Assembly: GCF_040419245.1 (NCBI RefSeq)
Contig: NZ_JAZHOH010000001.1
Coordinates: forward strand, 1,240,001 to 1,304,000
Direction of reading: 5' to 3'
DNA length: 64,000 nt
Origin: Ewingella sp. CoE-038-23
Lineage (GTDB): Bacteria; Pseudomonadota; Gammaproteobacteria; Enterobacterales; Enterobacteriaceae
Shown: piece by piece, positions 51,774 to 62,390 of the stretch
How positions within the stretch are numbered: position 1 is the stretch's first letter
Layout: every line of letters starts with the position of its first letter
Notes under the pieces: generated by a model
The model's input: only the letters and a program-made list of their open reading frames with translations
Databases searched by the model: none
Told to the model about the DNA's origin: nothing
Position numbers and translations under genes: made by a program

Positions 51774-53015
51774 TTAGCCTCTCAGCAGGGCGTTAAAAGG
51801 TTCGACATCCACCCATTCGCCAGCGGCTACGCGGCCACGTTCGCGCTCCAATACCACAAAACAGTTGGCTTGGCTGAAGGAGCTAAATACGTGCGAACCT
51901 TGATGCCCCGTGCTGCGCACCTCTAATTCACCCGTGGCGCTGGTGGTGAAAATTCCGCGCTGGAAATCCAAACGCCCCGGCGATTTGCCAAACGGCGTCA
52001 CGGCTTTGGCTTTAAAGCGCGGAGGCAGCGACCAACTGCTGTAACCACTTAGCCCGGCGATAAACGGCTGCACCATTTGGTAGAAGGTGAGGGCGGCGGA
52101 GACCGGATTGCCCGGCAGGCCGCAGAACCAGGCATTTTTCAGTTTGCCGAAAGCGAAAGGCTTGCCCGGCTTAATCGCCAGTTTCCAGAAGCCAATCTCG
52201 CCCAGCTCGTCGAGCATCTTTTTGGTGTAATCGGCTTCGCCCACCGAGACGCCGCCGCTGGAAATCACCAGATCCGCATAGTCATCGGCCTGCTCAAACG
52301 CGTGGCGCAGCGCCTGCGGGTCATCGCGAATAATGCCTAAATCCAGCACCGCGCAGCCCATTTGCTCCAGCATCAGGCGAACCGCAAAACGGTTGGTGTC
52401 ATAGATTTGGCCTTCCTGTAAAGGCGTGCCGACGGGCTGTAGCTCATCGCCGGTGGAGAAAATCGCCACTTTCAGCGGCTTGAATACCTCGACTTGCTCA
52501 ATGCCCAGCGAGGCCAGCAGCGGCAGCTCCGCCGCGCCGAGACGCACGCCTTTGGCTAAGACGCTATCGCCCTGTTTGATGTCGTCACCAATCAGGCGGA
52601 TGTTCTGGCCCGGCTGAACGTCGGCGGTGAAGCGCACGCCCGCATCGCTCACTTCGGCCTGCTCCTGCATGATGACGGCGTCCGCGCCTTGCGGCACCGG
52701 CGCGCCGGTCATGATGCGAATGCAGCTTCCCGCAGGCCAGTCGCCGTTAAAAGGCGCGCCAGCGAAGGCTTTGCCCGCCACCGGCAGCACCGCGTCATCG
52801 TGCAGGTCGGCGCAGCGCACGGCGTAACCGTCCATCGCCGAGTTATCAAAGGGCGGCACGAAGACCGGGGAGCGCACCGGCGCGGCGGTAATGCGGCCCG
52901 CGGCGGCGGTCAGTGGCACGGATTCAGCGTCTGGCGGGGCCTTCGAGGCGATGTGCCCCTGCATTTTGTCCAGTGCGTCTTGCAGCGAAATAAGACCTGC
53001 GGTGTTGAATTCCAT
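51774..53015 (-). CDS. moeA: Molybdopterin molybdenumtransferase MoeA
   Basis: MoeA inserts molybdate into adenylylated molybdopterin. The protein is about 413 residues (E. coli 411). The start [18 protein letters not shown] matches the MoeA N-terminus; ATGs at 53015 and 53018 are adjacent, and the AAGGA ribosome-binding site suits 53015 better. Motifs include [20 protein letters not shown] near 57, DAVIMQEQ near 117, and the MPT-binding-like [20 protein letters not shown] plus [13 protein letters not shown] near 250. It is first of moeAB, and a DeoR-type gene is divergent. Confidence 0.95.
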   Translation of the reverse strand: MEFNTAGLISLQDALDKMQGHIASKAPPDAESVPLTAAAGRITAAPVRSPVFVPPFDNSAMDGYAVRCADLHDDAVLPVAGKAFAGAPFNGDWPAGSCIRIMTGAPVPQGADAVIMQEQAEVSDAGVRFTADVQPGQNIRLIGDDIKQGDSVLAKGVRLGAAELPLLASLGIEQVEVFKPLKVAIFSTGDELQPVGTPLQEGQIYDTNRFAVRLMLEQMGCAVLDLGIIRDDPQALRHAFEQADDYADLVISSGGVSVGEADYTKKMLDELGEIGFWKLAIKPGKPFAFGKLKNAWFCGLPGNPVSAALTFYQMVQPFIAGLSGYSSWSLPPRFKAKAVTPFGKSPGRLDFQRGIFTTSATGELEVRSTGHQGSHVFSSFSQANCFVVLERERGRVAAGEWVDVEPFNALLRG

Positions 53016-53260
53016 CATAAATTCCTTGTGTGCCTGCCGACGTGTTGACGGCTGAGTGGGGCAAAAGCATGGGATCATTATGTCAGACTACGCAAAGGAA
53101 GAGAAAATGGCGGGCAAAAAATCGATAGTTAGCGTGAATAACTTTTACAGAAAAATTGAGATCGATCCCGAAATTAATATGAAAACCTAGGTATTATTAC
53201 CGACAGTTTTGTGACGTAACGCACAAATAAATGTCTATTGCCGTCGGGAGTTGCATTGTG

Positions 53261-53491
53261 ATGAAAAAAAACCGCCATCAAGCGATCCTTCGGTTGGTGG
53301 ACGAACATGAGGTAGTTCAAGTCAGCGAATTGGCCGAATGGCTGAATGTCAGCTTAGAAACTATTCGCCGCGACCTCAGTGAAATGCAGGATCAGGGGCT
53401 AATCTTGCGCCGCCACGGCCGCGCTCGCCGTCTGATCCAGCAGCCGACCACCGGCTGGGTAAACAGCCTGCAACAGGCGCCGCGGCTTTAA
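53261..53491 (+). CDS. Short DeoR-type helix-turn-helix protein
   Basis: A 76-residue protein consisting of little more than a DeoR N-terminal winged helix: RHQAILRLVDEHEVVQVSEL then AEWLNVSLETIRRDLSEMQD, residues 4-43. It continues to QGLILRRHGRARRL. Full DeoR regulators are about 250 residues with a sugar-phosphate domain, which is absent here. The stop is followed by a terminator, and no leftover coding sequence is seen, so it is either a stable stand-alone HTH protein or an old truncation. I chose the ATG at 53261 (GGGAG ten bases upstream); an ATG at 53231 would add ten residues. Confidence 0.8.
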   Translation: MKKNRHQAILRLVDEHEVVQVSELAEWLNVSLETIRRDLSEMQDQGLILRRHGRARRLIQQPTTGWVNSLQQAPRL

Positions 53492-53524
53492 CGCGAAAAC
53501 CAAATCTGTTGCGCAGAATGCAAA

Positions 53525-53557
53525 AAGGGAAGACATCGCAGTCTTCCCTTTTTTTAT
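53525..53557. terminator. Bidirectional terminator between the DeoR-type gene and the MFS gene
   Basis: The stem AAAAAGGGAAGAC / GTCTTCCCTTTTTTT with a 6-nt loop lies between convergent genes. Confidence 0.9.
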
Positions 53558-53581
53558 GCTTCATCCACGGTTAGCGGGCGA

Positions 53582-54781
53582 TCAGTGCGCCGACGCGTTG
53601 TGGTGAATCTTTTCCGCTTTGCTCTTAATCCCGGCAATCACCACCGCAATCACCAGCAGCACGTAGGAGATGCTGGCAATATTCAGCGCCCAGAACAGGC
53701 CGAATTCGCGGTGAATAAAGGAGGAGAAAGAGGCGAAGATCAAGGTGCCGACTGACGCCGTGGTCAGCAGCGCCGAGGTCAGCGTAGGTGGCGATTTCTT
53801 CACTTGCAGGCTGCCGTAGCTCATCAGGCCAGAGAACATGCCGGAGTTACAGAAGCCGAAGACGCCCACGCCAATCATCACCAGCGTAGTAGATTCGCTG
53901 TGCGTCACCACGCTCAGGCTAATCAGGCCAACAATGGCGGAGATCAGCAGGAAGGTGCGCAGCTTGACGAAACGCACGGTGAACTGGTTGAGGAACAGGC
54001 CAATCGCCTTAACTGTCCAGTAAATAGTGATGTAAAACGCCGAGCGGTCAGCATCCAGATGGAAGTGCTCGAGCAGCCAGCTTGGCATCCACAGGGTAAA
54101 TACCAGCTCGCTGAAGACAAACGCGAACAGCGCGAAGCACAGCACGTAGGCCGCGATGCCCCAAGGCTCTTTCGCCACATCTTGGTTAGAAACGCTTTTT
54201 TCCGGCTGCGGAACGGACGGGAATTTCTGCCCAACGCACAGCAAAATCATCAATAGGCTCAGCGTCCCCATGATGCCGTACATCGCCAGCCAGCTCGCGC
54301 CATGCTTGAACAGGAAACCGAGCAGCAGGGAGAGGGTCATACCGGAGAGGGCGAAGAAGAAGTCGGTGAAAATTAGGTTGGCAGAGCGCTTTTTCGGGTC
54401 GTCATTGATACGCACTACCAGATAGCTGCCAATCGACATCATCAGGCCCGCGGTGGAGCCAATCAGGAACACGCCAATGCCGAACAGAGTAATAGAAGGC
54501 ATCAGGAATAGGGCGATACAGGTCAGCACGGAAATCACCGAGCCGGTGATCAGCTGCTTGCCCAAATCGAATTTACGCATCAGCAGGCCGCTGACCATAA
54601 TCGGCAGGAACAGGCCGATGTTCATCAGGGAGAACATCAAACCAATAAACGCCGGATCTTTATTGAACGCGGTCGCGACCGGCCCGATAACAATACCTAG
54701 CGTAGAAACCAGTCCGCCGGTAAAAAAGTAACTCAGCCACGAGATAACGTTAATCCGGCGGCGGTTGTACACAGTATCCAT
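53582..54781 (-). CDS. Major facilitator transporter, TsgA-like
   Basis: A 399-residue inner-membrane carrier with twelve predicted helices. It resembles TsgA in length (E. coli 393) and layout. The segments NRRRINVISWLSYFFTGGLV near the start, GLMMSIGSYLVVRI near 112, and LIFTDFFFALSGM near 135 recall TsgA patterns such as TMSIGTFL and LLFTDSFFSMAGM. The substrate is not known for TsgA either. The gene stands alone between a DeoR-type gene (convergent) and iaaA (divergent). E. coli tsgA lies elsewhere (near nirB), so this could be a paralogue. Confidence 0.8.
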   Translation of the reverse strand: MDTVYNRRRINVISWLSYFFTGGLVSTLGIVIGPVATAFNKDPAFIGLMFSLMNIGLFLPIMVSGLLMRKFDLGKQLITGSVISVLTCIALFLMPSITLFGIGVFLIGSTAGLMMSIGSYLVVRINDDPKKRSANLIFTDFFFALSGMTLSLLLGFLFKHGASWLAMYGIMGTLSLLMILLCVGQKFPSVPQPEKSVSNQDVAKEPWGIAAYVLCFALFAFVFSELVFTLWMPSWLLEHFHLDADRSAFYITIYWTVKAIGLFLNQFTVRFVKLRTFLLISAIVGLISLSVVTHSESTTLVMIGVGVFGFCNSGMFSGLMSYGSLQVKKSPPTLTSALLTTASVGTLIFASFSSFIHREFGLFWALNIASISYVLLVIAVVIAGIKSKAEKIHHNASAH

Positions 54782-55178
54782 AACCTATTTCCTAAGAGTA
54801 CTCTTCATCCTTCGCTGTCCGGCGGGTTGCCATCCTACGAAAACTTGAGCATTTGAGTATGTAAAAGCCGTTTTAAGAGAGTGGGAAGCCTTGCCAGAGA
54901 CACCTTGCACCACGAAATCCCCTCTATGCTACGCATCAGCGGGGCATTTGGCACCCAGCCGTAACGTAAATTATTTTGGGGATAGGACGTTTATTATTCC
55001 TGTTATTTAGACGTTTGTCTCGCCTGTTTATACGATCCCATTATTTAATTTTCCTAAATATTCTAAGCAATTAGCTTATTAATTCTGGTTATACATTTCT
55101 GCTTTACATACTGTAGCGGGCTAAATATAGTCAAAAAAAGCTCGATCTAACCTTTTATTAACACAGGGTACAGCGCGA
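54782..55178. other. Divergent gap between the MFS gene and iaaA
   Basis: A 397-bp non-coding region that should hold the MFS promoter and the promoter of iaaA-gsiABCD. The right half is A/T-rich. I can name no operator in it, and no short gene stands out. Confidence 0.45.
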
Positions 55179-56180
55179 ATGAGTTCTACGACTCCTGCTC
55201 CTGATGCTTCTATTTTGGACAAAAAGCGTCCGGTTATTGCGATACATGGTGGTGCCGGGGCTATTACCCGATCTGCCATGAGTGCTGAAAAAGAGCAGCG
55301 CTATCTTCAGGCGCTGGAGAGCATTCTCGCCAGCGGACAGCAGATTTTGGCGGCGGGCGGCAGCGCTTTAGATGCCGTGACCGAAGCCGTGCGCCTGCTC
55401 GAAGAGTGCCCGTTATTCAACGCCGGAACCGGCGCGGTGTTTACTCATCAAGGCACCCACGAGCTGGACGCCAGCATTATGGATGGCCGCACTTTGGACG
55501 CGGGTGCCATTAGCTGCGTTAACCATATTCGTAACCCCATTCTTACCGCCCGCAAAATCCTCGAAGTCAGCCCGCACGTGATGTTCACCGGCGAAGGTGC
55601 CGAGCGTTTTGCGCGTAATCACGGGCAGGAAATGGTGGCCGCCGACTTCTTTTCGACTCAAGACCGCTATGACCAACTGACTCGCGCCATTGCCAGCGAA
55701 AGCGGCGTGGTGCTCGATCATGACGGCGCGGCGGCGGGATCTGACGATCCTCTCGATGCCGATCGCAAATTCGGCACGGTAGGTGCCGTGGCCCTCGACG
55801 CTCAGGGTAATCTGGCTGCCGCGACCTCGACCGGCGGCATGACCAACAAGCAGGCCGGGCGCGTGGGCGACTCGCCGATTATCGGCGCGGGCTGCTATGC
55901 CAATAACCAGACGGCGGCGGTGTCCTGTACCGGCACGGGTGAAGTCTTTATGCGCTGCGTTGCGGCTTATGACGTGGCGGCGTTAATGGATTACGCGGGG
56001 CTAACTTTGCAGCAAGCGACAGACAAAGTGGTGATGGAAAAGCTGGTGGCCCTCGACGGCTCCGGCGGCCTGATTGCCGTGGATAGCTTGGGCAACGTAG
56101 CCTTGCCGTTTAATAGCGAAGGCATGTATCGCGGCGTGGCTTACGTGGGAGAGCGGCCAAATGCAGCCATCTACCAATAA
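55179..56180 (+). CDS. iaaA: Isoaspartyl peptidase / L-asparaginase IaaA
   Basis: An Ntn-hydrolase of the plant-type asparaginase family that removes isoaspartyl residues from dipeptides and hydrolyses asparagine; 333 residues (E. coli 321). It is made as a precursor that cleaves itself before Thr200, seen in [11 protein letters not shown], giving alpha and beta subunits. The beta-subunit substrate motif [20 protein letters not shown] follows. The N-terminal core motif [12 protein letters not shown] is near 20-31. Its end overlaps the gsiA start by 20 bp, so it is part of the iaaA-gsiABCD operon, as in E. coli. Confidence 0.96.
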   Translation: MSSTTPAPDASILDKKRPVIAIHGGAGAITRSAMSAEKEQRYLQALESILASGQQILAAGGSALDAVTEAVRLLEECPLFNAGTGAVFTHQGTHELDASIMDGRTLDAGAISCVNHIRNPILTARKILEVSPHVMFTGEGAERFARNHGQEMVAADFFSTQDRYDQLTRAIASESGVVLDHDGAAAGSDDPLDADRKFGTVGAVALDAQGNLAAATSTGGMTNKQAGRVGDSPIIGAGCYANNQTAAVSCTGTGEVFMRCVAAYDVAALMDYAGLTLQQATDKVVMEKLVALDGSGGLIAVDSLGNVALPFNSEGMYRGVAYVGERPNAAIYQ

Positions 56181-58041
56181 GCCGCTGATCCTGCCGGACA
56201 ATCAGGTGCTGGCCGCGCGCGACCTTAGCGTGCGTTTTCACCATGAAGGTCAGGCGATTGAAGCCGTGCGCAATCTCAGTTTTGACGTGCATCGCGGCGA
56301 AACGCTGGCGATTGTCGGTGAGTCCGGCTCGGGGAAATCCGTCACCTCTCTGGCGCTGATGCGTCTGGTGGAGCAGGGCGGCGGGCAGATCACTCAGGGG
56401 CAGGTGCTGTTTCGGCGGCGCAATGGCGAAGTGGTGGACACCACGGCGGCGTCGCAGTCGGCGATGCGCTCGCTGCGCGGTGCCGATATCGCGATGATTT
56501 TTCAGGAACCGATGACCTCCCTCAATCCGGTGTTCCCGGTGGGCGAGCAAATTGCCGAATCTATCCGTTTGCATCAGGGGAAAGATCACCGTACCGCGCG
56601 CGCCGAAGCCCTGCGCATGCTGGATTTAGTGCGTATTCCCGAAGCGAAAAACATTCTCGACAGCTACCCGCACCAGCTCTCCGGCGGGATGCGCCAGCGG
56701 GTGATGATTGCCATGGCGCTGTCGTGCAAACCGGCGCTGCTGGTGGCCGATGAGCCAACCACGGCGCTGGATGTGACCATTCAGGCGCAAATTTTGCAGC
56801 TGGTCCGCGTGTTGCAAAAAGAGATGAATATGGGAGTGATTTTTATCACTCATGACATGGGCGTGGTGGCGGAAATTGCCGACCGCGTGCTGGTGATGTA
56901 TCGCGGTAATAAGGTGGAAGTTGGGGATGTCAGCACGGTTTTCCGCGCGCCCCAGCATCCTTATACTAAGGCGCTGCTCTCCGCCGTGCCTAAGCTGGGG
57001 GCGATGACCGGCAAAAACCTGCCGGCCCGTTTCCCGCTGCTGGTTCACGACGAGGCGGCTGGCGAATCGCCGGCGAATTTAACCCAAGACACGTTGAAGC
57101 CGGGCGCGCAGCCCGTTTTGCAAGTTCGCGACTTAGTCACCCGTTTCAACCTGCGTGGCGGCATCCTCAACCGCGTCACGCGTCAGGTTCACGCGGTGGA
57201 AAAAGTCAGTTTTGACCTCTATCCGGGCGAAACGCTGGCGCTGGTGGGCGAGTCCGGCTGTGGCAAATCCACCACCGGGCGCTCTCTGCTGCGGCTGGTG
57301 GAAAGTCAGGGTGGCAGCATCACCTTCAACGGCCAGACCATTACCGACCTGAAAGGCCCGGCGCTGCAACATTTGCGCCGTGATATACAATTTATCTTTC
57401 AGGACCCTTATGCCTCGCTCGACCCGCGCCTGACCGTCGGCTACTCCATTATGGAGCCGCTGCTGGTGCACAACGTAGCGCGCGGCAAAGAGGCCGAGGC
57501 GCGAGTGGCGTGGTTGCTGGAGAAAGTGGGGCTGCTGCCGGAGCACGCGCAGCGTTACCCGCACGAGTTTTCTGGCGGCCAGCGGCAGCGTATTTGCATT
57601 GCCCGCGCCCTGGCGCTGAACCCGAAAGTGGTGATTGCCGATGAGTCCGTCTCGGCGCTGGATGTGTCGATTCAGGCGCAGATCGTCAATCTGCTGATGG
57701 ATTTACAGCGCGAGTTTGGTATCGCTTTCCTGTTTATTTCCCATGACATGGCGGTGGTGGAGCGCATTAGCCACCGCGTGGCGGTGATGTATCTTGGGCA
57801 AATTGTTGAAATTGGCCCAAGACGCGCGGTGTTTGAGAATCCTCAACATGCTTACACCCGCAAGCTGATGGCGGCCGTGCCGGTCGCCGATCCTGCCCAC
57901 CGCAGCAAAGAACACGCGTTGCTGGTGGATGATATTCCAAGCCCGATCCGCGCACTGCATGATGAGCCTGTGGTTTCGCCATTAGTGCGAGTCGCAGAAG
58001 GGCATTATGTTGCAAGGCACGCCGTTGGCGGCCTGTACTGA
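56161..58041 (+). CDS. gsiA: Glutathione ABC importer ATP-binding protein GsiA
   Basis: A 626-residue double ATPase (E. coli 623) that energises glutathione import through GsiCD. Half 1 has Walker A GESGSGKS near 55-62 and LSGGMRQR near 177. Half 2 has GESGCGKST near 363, LSGGQ-type [10 protein letters not shown] near 465, and [11 protein letters not shown] near 490. Both halves are oppA-type ATPases with the C-terminal oligopeptide extension ([12 protein letters not shown] and [12 protein letters not shown]). The ATG lies inside the end of iaaA, so translation is likely coupled. Confidence 0.95.
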   Translation: MQPSTNKPLILPDNQVLAARDLSVRFHHEGQAIEAVRNLSFDVHRGETLAIVGESGSGKSVTSLALMRLVEQGGGQITQGQVLFRRRNGEVVDTTAASQSAMRSLRGADIAMIFQEPMTSLNPVFPVGEQIAESIRLHQGKDHRTARAEALRMLDLVRIPEAKNILDSYPHQLSGGMRQRVMIAMALSCKPALLVADEPTTALDVTIQAQILQLVRVLQKEMNMGVIFITHDMGVVAEIADRVLVMYRGNKVEVGDVSTVFRAPQHPYTKALLSAVPKLGAMTGKNLPARFPLLVHDEAAGESPANLTQDTLKPGAQPVLQVRDLVTRFNLRGGILNRVTRQVHAVEKVSFDLYPGETLALVGESGCGKSTTGRSLLRLVESQGGSITFNGQTITDLKGPALQHLRRDIQFIFQDPYASLDPRLTVGYSIMEPLLVHNVARGKEAEARVAWLLEKVGLLPEHAQRYPHEFSGGQRQRICIARALALNPKVVIADESVSALDVSIQAQIVNLLMDLQREFGIAFLFISHDMAVVERISHRVAVMYLGQIVEIGPRRAVFENPQHAYTRKLMAAVPVADPAHRSKEHALLVDDIPSPIRALHDEPVVSPLVRVAEGHYVARHAVGGLY

Positions 58042-58099
58042 TTCTGGTGTAGTCATAAAGATAAGTCACTTTGACAGCAATTATAAAAAGGAAAATTGG

Positions 58100-59650
58100 A
58101 TGCAAACATTGAAGGGTAAGGCAGGGCTTCGCAAAGCCATCCTCGCGGTCGCCGTGGTTGGCGGACTGGCTTCCGGCTCTGCATGGGCAGCAAAAGACGT
58201 CACTATCGCCGTTGGGTCGAACTTCACTTCTCTTGACCCGTATGATGCTAACGACACCTTGTCGCAGGCAGTGGCAAAATCGTTCTATCAGGGCCTGTTC
58301 GGCTTTGATAAAAACCTGAAACTGGTCAACGTGCTGGCTGAAAGCTACACCGTGAGCAAAGACGGTCTGGTTTACACCATCAAACTGCATCCGGGGATCA
58401 AGTTCCAGGACGGCACCGACTTCAACGCCGAAGCAGTAAAAGTTAACCTTGATCGCGCCAGCAATCCTGACAGCCACCTCAAGCGTTACAACCTGTTCAA
58501 AAACATCGATAAGACCGAAGTCGTTGACGCCAACACGGTGAAAATCACCCTGAAAACGCCATTCTCGGCTTTCATCAACAACCTGGCGCACCCGTCTGCG
58601 GTGATCATCTCCCCGGCGGCGCTGACCAAGTACGGCAAAGACATCGGCTTCCACCCGGTGGGTACTGGCCCGTACGTGCTGGACCAGTGGAACCAGACTG
58701 ATTTCGTGAAAGTGAAGAAATTCGACGGTTACTGGAAGAAAGGTGAGCCGAAGCTCGACTCCATTACCTTCCGCCCGGTGGTGGATAACAACACCCGCGC
58801 CGCGATGCTGCAAACCGGTGAAGCTGATTTCGCCTTCCCGGTGCCTTACGAGCAAACCGCGCTGCTGGAGAAAAACACCAAGCTTGATGTCGTGACCGCG
58901 CCGTCAATCCTGCACCGCTACATCAGCTTTAACGTGACCCAGAAGCCGTTTGATAACCTGAAAGTTCGTCAGGCGATCAACTACGCCATCAACAAAGACG
59001 CGCTGATTAAAGTCGCCTTTGCCGGTTACGCCGTGCCGTCTGAAGGCCCGCTGCCGCAGGGCATCGAGTATGCTGCCAAATTCAAACCTTGGCCTTACGA
59101 CCCGGCTAAGGCTAAAGAGCTGCTGAAAGAAGCGGGCTACCCGAACGGTTTCACCACCACTTTGTGGTCTTCGCACAACAGCAGCACCGCGCAGAAAGTG
59201 ATTCAGTTTGCTCAACAGCAGCTGGCTCAGGTGGGTATCAAAGTGACCGTGACCGCGTTTGACGCCGCGCAGCGTGCCGCTCAGGTGGAAAACGTCGGCC
59301 AGAAAGATGCGGGTGTTCGCCTGTTCTACACCGGCTGGTCAGCCTCTACGGGGGAAGCAGACTGGGCATTGACGCCGCTGTTCGCCACTCAGTCAGCACC
59401 GCCTAAGCAGTTCAACACCGCGTTCTATAGCAACCCAGCGGTGGATAAAGACTTGGCCGATGCCCTGAAAACTACGGATAAAACCGAGAAAGCCAAGCTG
59501 TATCAAGATGCGCAGACCAAAATTTGGGATGACGCACCTTGGGCCTTCCTGGTCACCGAGCGTCTGGTTTCTGCTCAGAACAAACGCCTGAGCGGCTTCT
59601 ACGTGATGCCGGATACCTCATTCAACTTTGACGATGCGGACGTGAAGTAA
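58100..59650 (+). CDS. gsiB: Periplasmic glutathione-binding protein GsiB
   Basis: The family-5 solute-binding protein of the glutathione importer, 516 residues (E. coli 512). The signal peptide spans about residues 1-28 ([20 protein letters not shown] then AA). The family-5 patterns [20 protein letters not shown] near 80 and [12 protein letters not shown] near 184 are visible. The start is the ATG at 58100 with AAGGAAAA upstream; longer frames run into the spacer. A strong hairpin in the 136-bp gap before gsiC may protect this message. Confidence 0.96.
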   Translation: MQTLKGKAGLRKAILAVAVVGGLASGSAWAAKDVTIAVGSNFTSLDPYDANDTLSQAVAKSFYQGLFGFDKNLKLVNVLAESYTVSKDGLVYTIKLHPGIKFQDGTDFNAEAVKVNLDRASNPDSHLKRYNLFKNIDKTEVVDANTVKITLKTPFSAFINNLAHPSAVIISPAALTKYGKDIGFHPVGTGPYVLDQWNQTDFVKVKKFDGYWKKGEPKLDSITFRPVVDNNTRAAMLQTGEADFAFPVPYEQTALLEKNTKLDVVTAPSILHRYISFNVTQKPFDNLKVRQAINYAINKDALIKVAFAGYAVPSEGPLPQGIEYAAKFKPWPYDPAKAKELLKEAGYPNGFTTTLWSSHNSSTAQKVIQFAQQQLAQVGIKVTVTAFDAAQRAAQVENVGQKDAGVRLFYTGWSASTGEADWALTPLFATQSAPPKQFNTAFYSNPAVDKDLADALKTTDKTEKAKLYQDAQTKIWDDAPWAFLVTERLVSAQNKRLSGFYVMPDTSFNFDDADVK

Positions 59651-59676
59651 TCACTTTCGACTAGCTCAGTTCATTA

Positions 59677-59727
59677 GGGGAAGCAGGAAGTGGGGTGCTC
59701 AAATGGGGCCTCACGACAGGCTTCCCC
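59677..59727 (+). promoter_or_regulatory. Hairpin between gsiB and gsiC
   Basis: Arms GGGGAAGC and GCTTCCCC enclose a loop of about 35 nt that itself has G/C-rich pairing (GTGGGG, GGCCTCAC). There is no T run. This is the usual place for a stem that stabilises the binding-protein message. Confidence 0.55.
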
Positions 59728-59766
59728 GTGAATTTGTTTCTTGCTAACGTCTCAGAGGTTTTTTTA

Positions 59767-59793
59767 ATGAGCGCAGTTACTCTGTCATGCTGA
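59767..59793 (+). other. Eight-codon leader reading frame overlapping the gsiC start
   Basis: ATG at 59767, with GAGG about ten bases upstream, opens a frame coding MSAVTLSC and stops with TGA at 59791-59793. The gsiC ATG (59787) lies inside it in another frame. gsiC itself has no good ribosome-binding site of its own, so ribosomes ending the minigene could restart on gsiC. This is a reading of sequence only. Confidence 0.4.
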
Positions 59794-60707
59794 ATTACTT
59801 CCTAAAACGATTACTCGGATTGATACCAACCCTGCTCATTGTGGCGGTGTTGGTTTTTCTGTTTGTGCATTTGCTACCAGGCGACCCGGCGAGATTGGCT
59901 GCGGGACAGGATGCTGACCAGAGCGTTGTTGAGCTGGTTCGCAAAGATCTGGGCCTCGATAAGCCGCTTTACCAGCAATTTTTCACCTTCTTCAGCCACG
60001 CTCTGCGCGGCGACTTCGGCCACTCAATGGTGTCGAAGCGCCCGGTGATTGATGAGATTGGCTCGCGATTCCTGCCCACCCTGTGGCTGACGCTCACCAG
60101 CATGGTCTGGTCGGTGATTTTTGGGCTGGTGATTGGCGTGGTGTCTGCCGTTTGGCGCAATCGTTGGCCTGACCGCGTGGGCATGGCGCTGGCGGTCTCC
60201 GGCATCTCCTTCCCAGCCTTCGCTCTCGGCATGCTGCTAATGCAGGTGTTCTCGGTGGAGCTTGGCTGGCTGCCGACTATCGGTGCAGACGGCTGGCAGC
60301 ACTACATTCTGCCTTCCATCACGCTGGGCGCGGCGGTGGCGGCAATTATGGCCCGCTTCACTCGCGCCTCTTTTGTCGAAGTGATGCAAGAGGACTACAT
60401 GCGCACCGCGCGTGCCAAAGGCGTGCGCGAAACGCTGGTGGTGGTGAAACACGGCCTGCGCAACGCGATGATCCCGGTGGTGACCATGATGGGTCTCCAG
60501 TTCGGCTTCCTGCTCGGCGGTTCTATCGTGGTGGAGAAAGTCTTCAACTGGCCGGGGCTAGGGCGTCTGCTGATTGATTCGGTAGAAATGCGCGATTACC
60601 CGGTGATTCAAGCCGAAGTGCTGCTGTTCTCACTGGAGTTCATCCTGATCAACCTGTTGGTCGACATGCTTTATGCAGTCATCAACCCTTCAATTCGTTA
60701 CAAGTGA
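59787..60707 (+). CDS. gsiC: Glutathione ABC importer permease GsiC
   Basis: An inner-membrane permease of the OppB type, 306 residues as in E. coli. Six membrane helices are visible, starting [20 protein letters not shown] near residue 9. The family N-terminal motif [12 protein letters not shown] is near 29-40, and the EAA loop that contacts GsiA is at [20 protein letters not shown] near 203. Its stop overlaps a possible GTG start of gsiD. Operon position matches E. coli. Confidence 0.96.
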   Translation: MLNYFLKRLLGLIPTLLIVAVLVFLFVHLLPGDPARLAAGQDADQSVVELVRKDLGLDKPLYQQFFTFFSHALRGDFGHSMVSKRPVIDEIGSRFLPTLWLTLTSMVWSVIFGLVIGVVSAVWRNRWPDRVGMALAVSGISFPAFALGMLLMQVFSVELGWLPTIGADGWQHYILPSITLGAAVAAIMARFTRASFVEVMQEDYMRTARAKGVRETLVVVKHGLRNAMIPVVTMMGLQFGFLLGGSIVVEKVFNWPGLGRLLIDSVEMRDYPVIQAEVLLFSLEFILINLLVDMLYAVINPSIRYK

Positions 60708-60709
60708 GC

Positions 60710-61636
60710 ATGCGCATGAAAAACTGGCGGCGTAATGCCGTGCTGGCCTCGATGCCGGTGATAACCGCGGAGTCGGTGCAAAAGCAGCAGGTGCGCACAC
60801 CCTGGAAGGCGTTCTGGCGGCGTTTTCGCCAACAGCACATTGCCTTGGCGGCGGGTGTCTTCATTTTATTGATGATTGCGGTGGCTGCGCTGGCCCCGTG
60901 GATTGTGCCATTTGATGCTGAAAACTATTTTGACTACGACCGCCTGAATGAAGGTCCTTCACTGATTCACTGGCTGGGCGTTGACTCTCTCGGGCGGGAT
61001 ATTTTCAGCCGTATTTTGATGGGTGCCCGTATTTCTCTGGCGGCGGGCGTGCTGTCGGTGGTGCTGGGCGGCATTATCGGCACGGTATTTGGGCTGCTGG
61101 CGGGCTACTACGAAGGCTGGTGGGATCGCATCACCATGCGCGTCTGCGACGTGCTGTTTGCTTTCCCCGGTATTCTGCTGGCGATTGCCGTGGTAGCCGT
61201 AATGGGCAACGGCATGTCGAACGTGATCATCGCGGTGGCGATTTTCAGCATCCCGGCCTTTGCCCGTCTGGTGCGCGGCAATACGCTGGTGCTGAAACGC
61301 CAGACCTATATTGAGTCGGCGCGCAGCATTGGCGCTTCTGACTTCACCATCCTGTTCCGCCACATTCTGCCCGGCACGCTGTCAGCCATTGTGGTCTATT
61401 TCACCATGCGCATCGGCACCTCAATCATCACCGCCGCCAGCCTGTCGTTCCTCGGCATGGGCGCCCAGCCCCCGACGCCAGAGTGGGGCGCGATGCTCAA
61501 CGAAGCCCGCGCTGACATGGTTATGGCACCGCACGTGGCGATTTTCCCCAGCCTGGCGATATTCCTGACGGTGCTGGCGTTTAACCTGTTAGGGGATGGG
61601 TTGAGGGACGCGTTAGATCCGAAATTAAAAGGGTAA
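60710..61636 (+). CDS. gsiD: Glutathione ABC importer permease GsiD
   Basis: The partner permease of the OppC type, 308 residues from the ATG at 60710 (E. coli 303). The start [16 protein letters not shown] parallels the E. coli protein; a GTG at 60704 overlapping the gsiC TGA and an ATG at 60716 are alternatives. The N-terminal signature [20 protein letters not shown] is near 65-84, followed by the [20 protein letters not shown] pattern. The EAA loop is [20 protein letters not shown] near 203. It ends the operon; a perfect hairpin (61643-61662) lies 6 bp later at the edge of repeat copy C. Confidence 0.95.
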   Translation: MRMKNWRRNAVLASMPVITAESVQKQQVRTPWKAFWRRFRQQHIALAAGVFILLMIAVAALAPWIVPFDAENYFDYDRLNEGPSLIHWLGVDSLGRDIFSRILMGARISLAAGVLSVVLGGIIGTVFGLLAGYYEGWWDRITMRVCDVLFAFPGILLAIAVVAVMGNGMSNVIIAVAIFSIPAFARLVRGNTLVLKRQTYIESARSIGASDFTILFRHILPGTLSAIVVYFTMRIGTSIITAASLSFLGMGAQPPTPEWGAMLNEARADMVMAPHVAIFPSLAIFLTVLAFNLLGDGLRDALDPKLKG

Positions 61637-61642
61637 GAAGGG

Positions 61643-62360
61643 AGGGCTTTTGGAAAAGCCCTTCAAAACCGTGGGCGCCGGCCCACACCGGGCAAAGGGG
61701 GCGTAAACGCGCCCCCTTGTGCAATCCCGCGTTTTTTCTGTTGGGAGATCGAGGCTGCGCAGGGTCGGAATGGACATGTTTCAGTAGCCACAGTGTTTGT
61801 CGCGAAGTGTCGCCGCTTAGGCGGTTCCCTCAGTTCGGGTTTCGAGCCATAGGTCTCGAACCACTCCCTCGGCGTCACTTCTGAACGCGACCTACTGGCT
61901 TCTCAACCGTGCCTTTTCAGTGGGTTTTGGTTTGTTTTGCTCCTCCCCCTGAAAAGGGCTGGGAGGAGGTATTGCAGAAAATTCAGCGGCTTATGTGAGA
62001 AATACCCCACCCCAACCCTCCTCTAAATAGGGGAGGGAGCAAAGCAAAATCTATTGAAACGGTACGGTCGAAATGCCTCAAAACCGCAGTCAAAAATGGC
62101 GCTGAGCAAGAGGTTCAAGACCTGAGGCTTGAATCCCGCAGCGAAGGCACCGCCTAAGCGGCGACATTTTGCGGTGGAGAACAGGTGTAACTGAAACACG
62201 TTCGCCCCACGAGCGGAGCGCGTAGTAAAGAGCCGGGGATTCTCAAGGGGCGCGGCGATAGGCGCCCCTTGAGGCCGGTGTGGCGGCAGCGCACGGTTTT
62301 GACCTTAAAACGGTGTGGGCCGACGCCCACGGTTTTGAAGTTGAATTGGAATTTAAAAGG
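61643..62360 (+). repeat. Bipartite inverted intergenic element, copy C
   Basis: A ~720-bp element between the convergent gsiD and SDR genes. Left type I arm with its core palindrome at 61813-61824; right type II arm inverted, core at 62150-62161, spacing 337 bp. The centre keeps two C/G-run hairpins (about 61938-61968 and 62022-62040). End stem-loops are at 61690-61721 (GGGGGCGT / ACGCGCCCCC-type) and 62243-62275 (CTCAAGGGGCGC / GCGCCCCTTGAG, the same as copy B). The leading hairpin AGGGCTTTT / AAAAGCCCT at 61643-61662 may end gsi transcripts. Outer boxes CCGTGGGCGCCGGCCCACAC are present at both ends. Confidence 0.85.
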
Positions 62361-62390
62361 CGAATATGGGTCGCCCAACCCATTAACCCA

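Noticed and set aside
57767..58855. A 362-residue minus-strand frame opposite gsiA/gsiB
   Set aside because: It is a shadow of two strongly supported genes and has no domain pattern, ribosome-binding site or operon partner.
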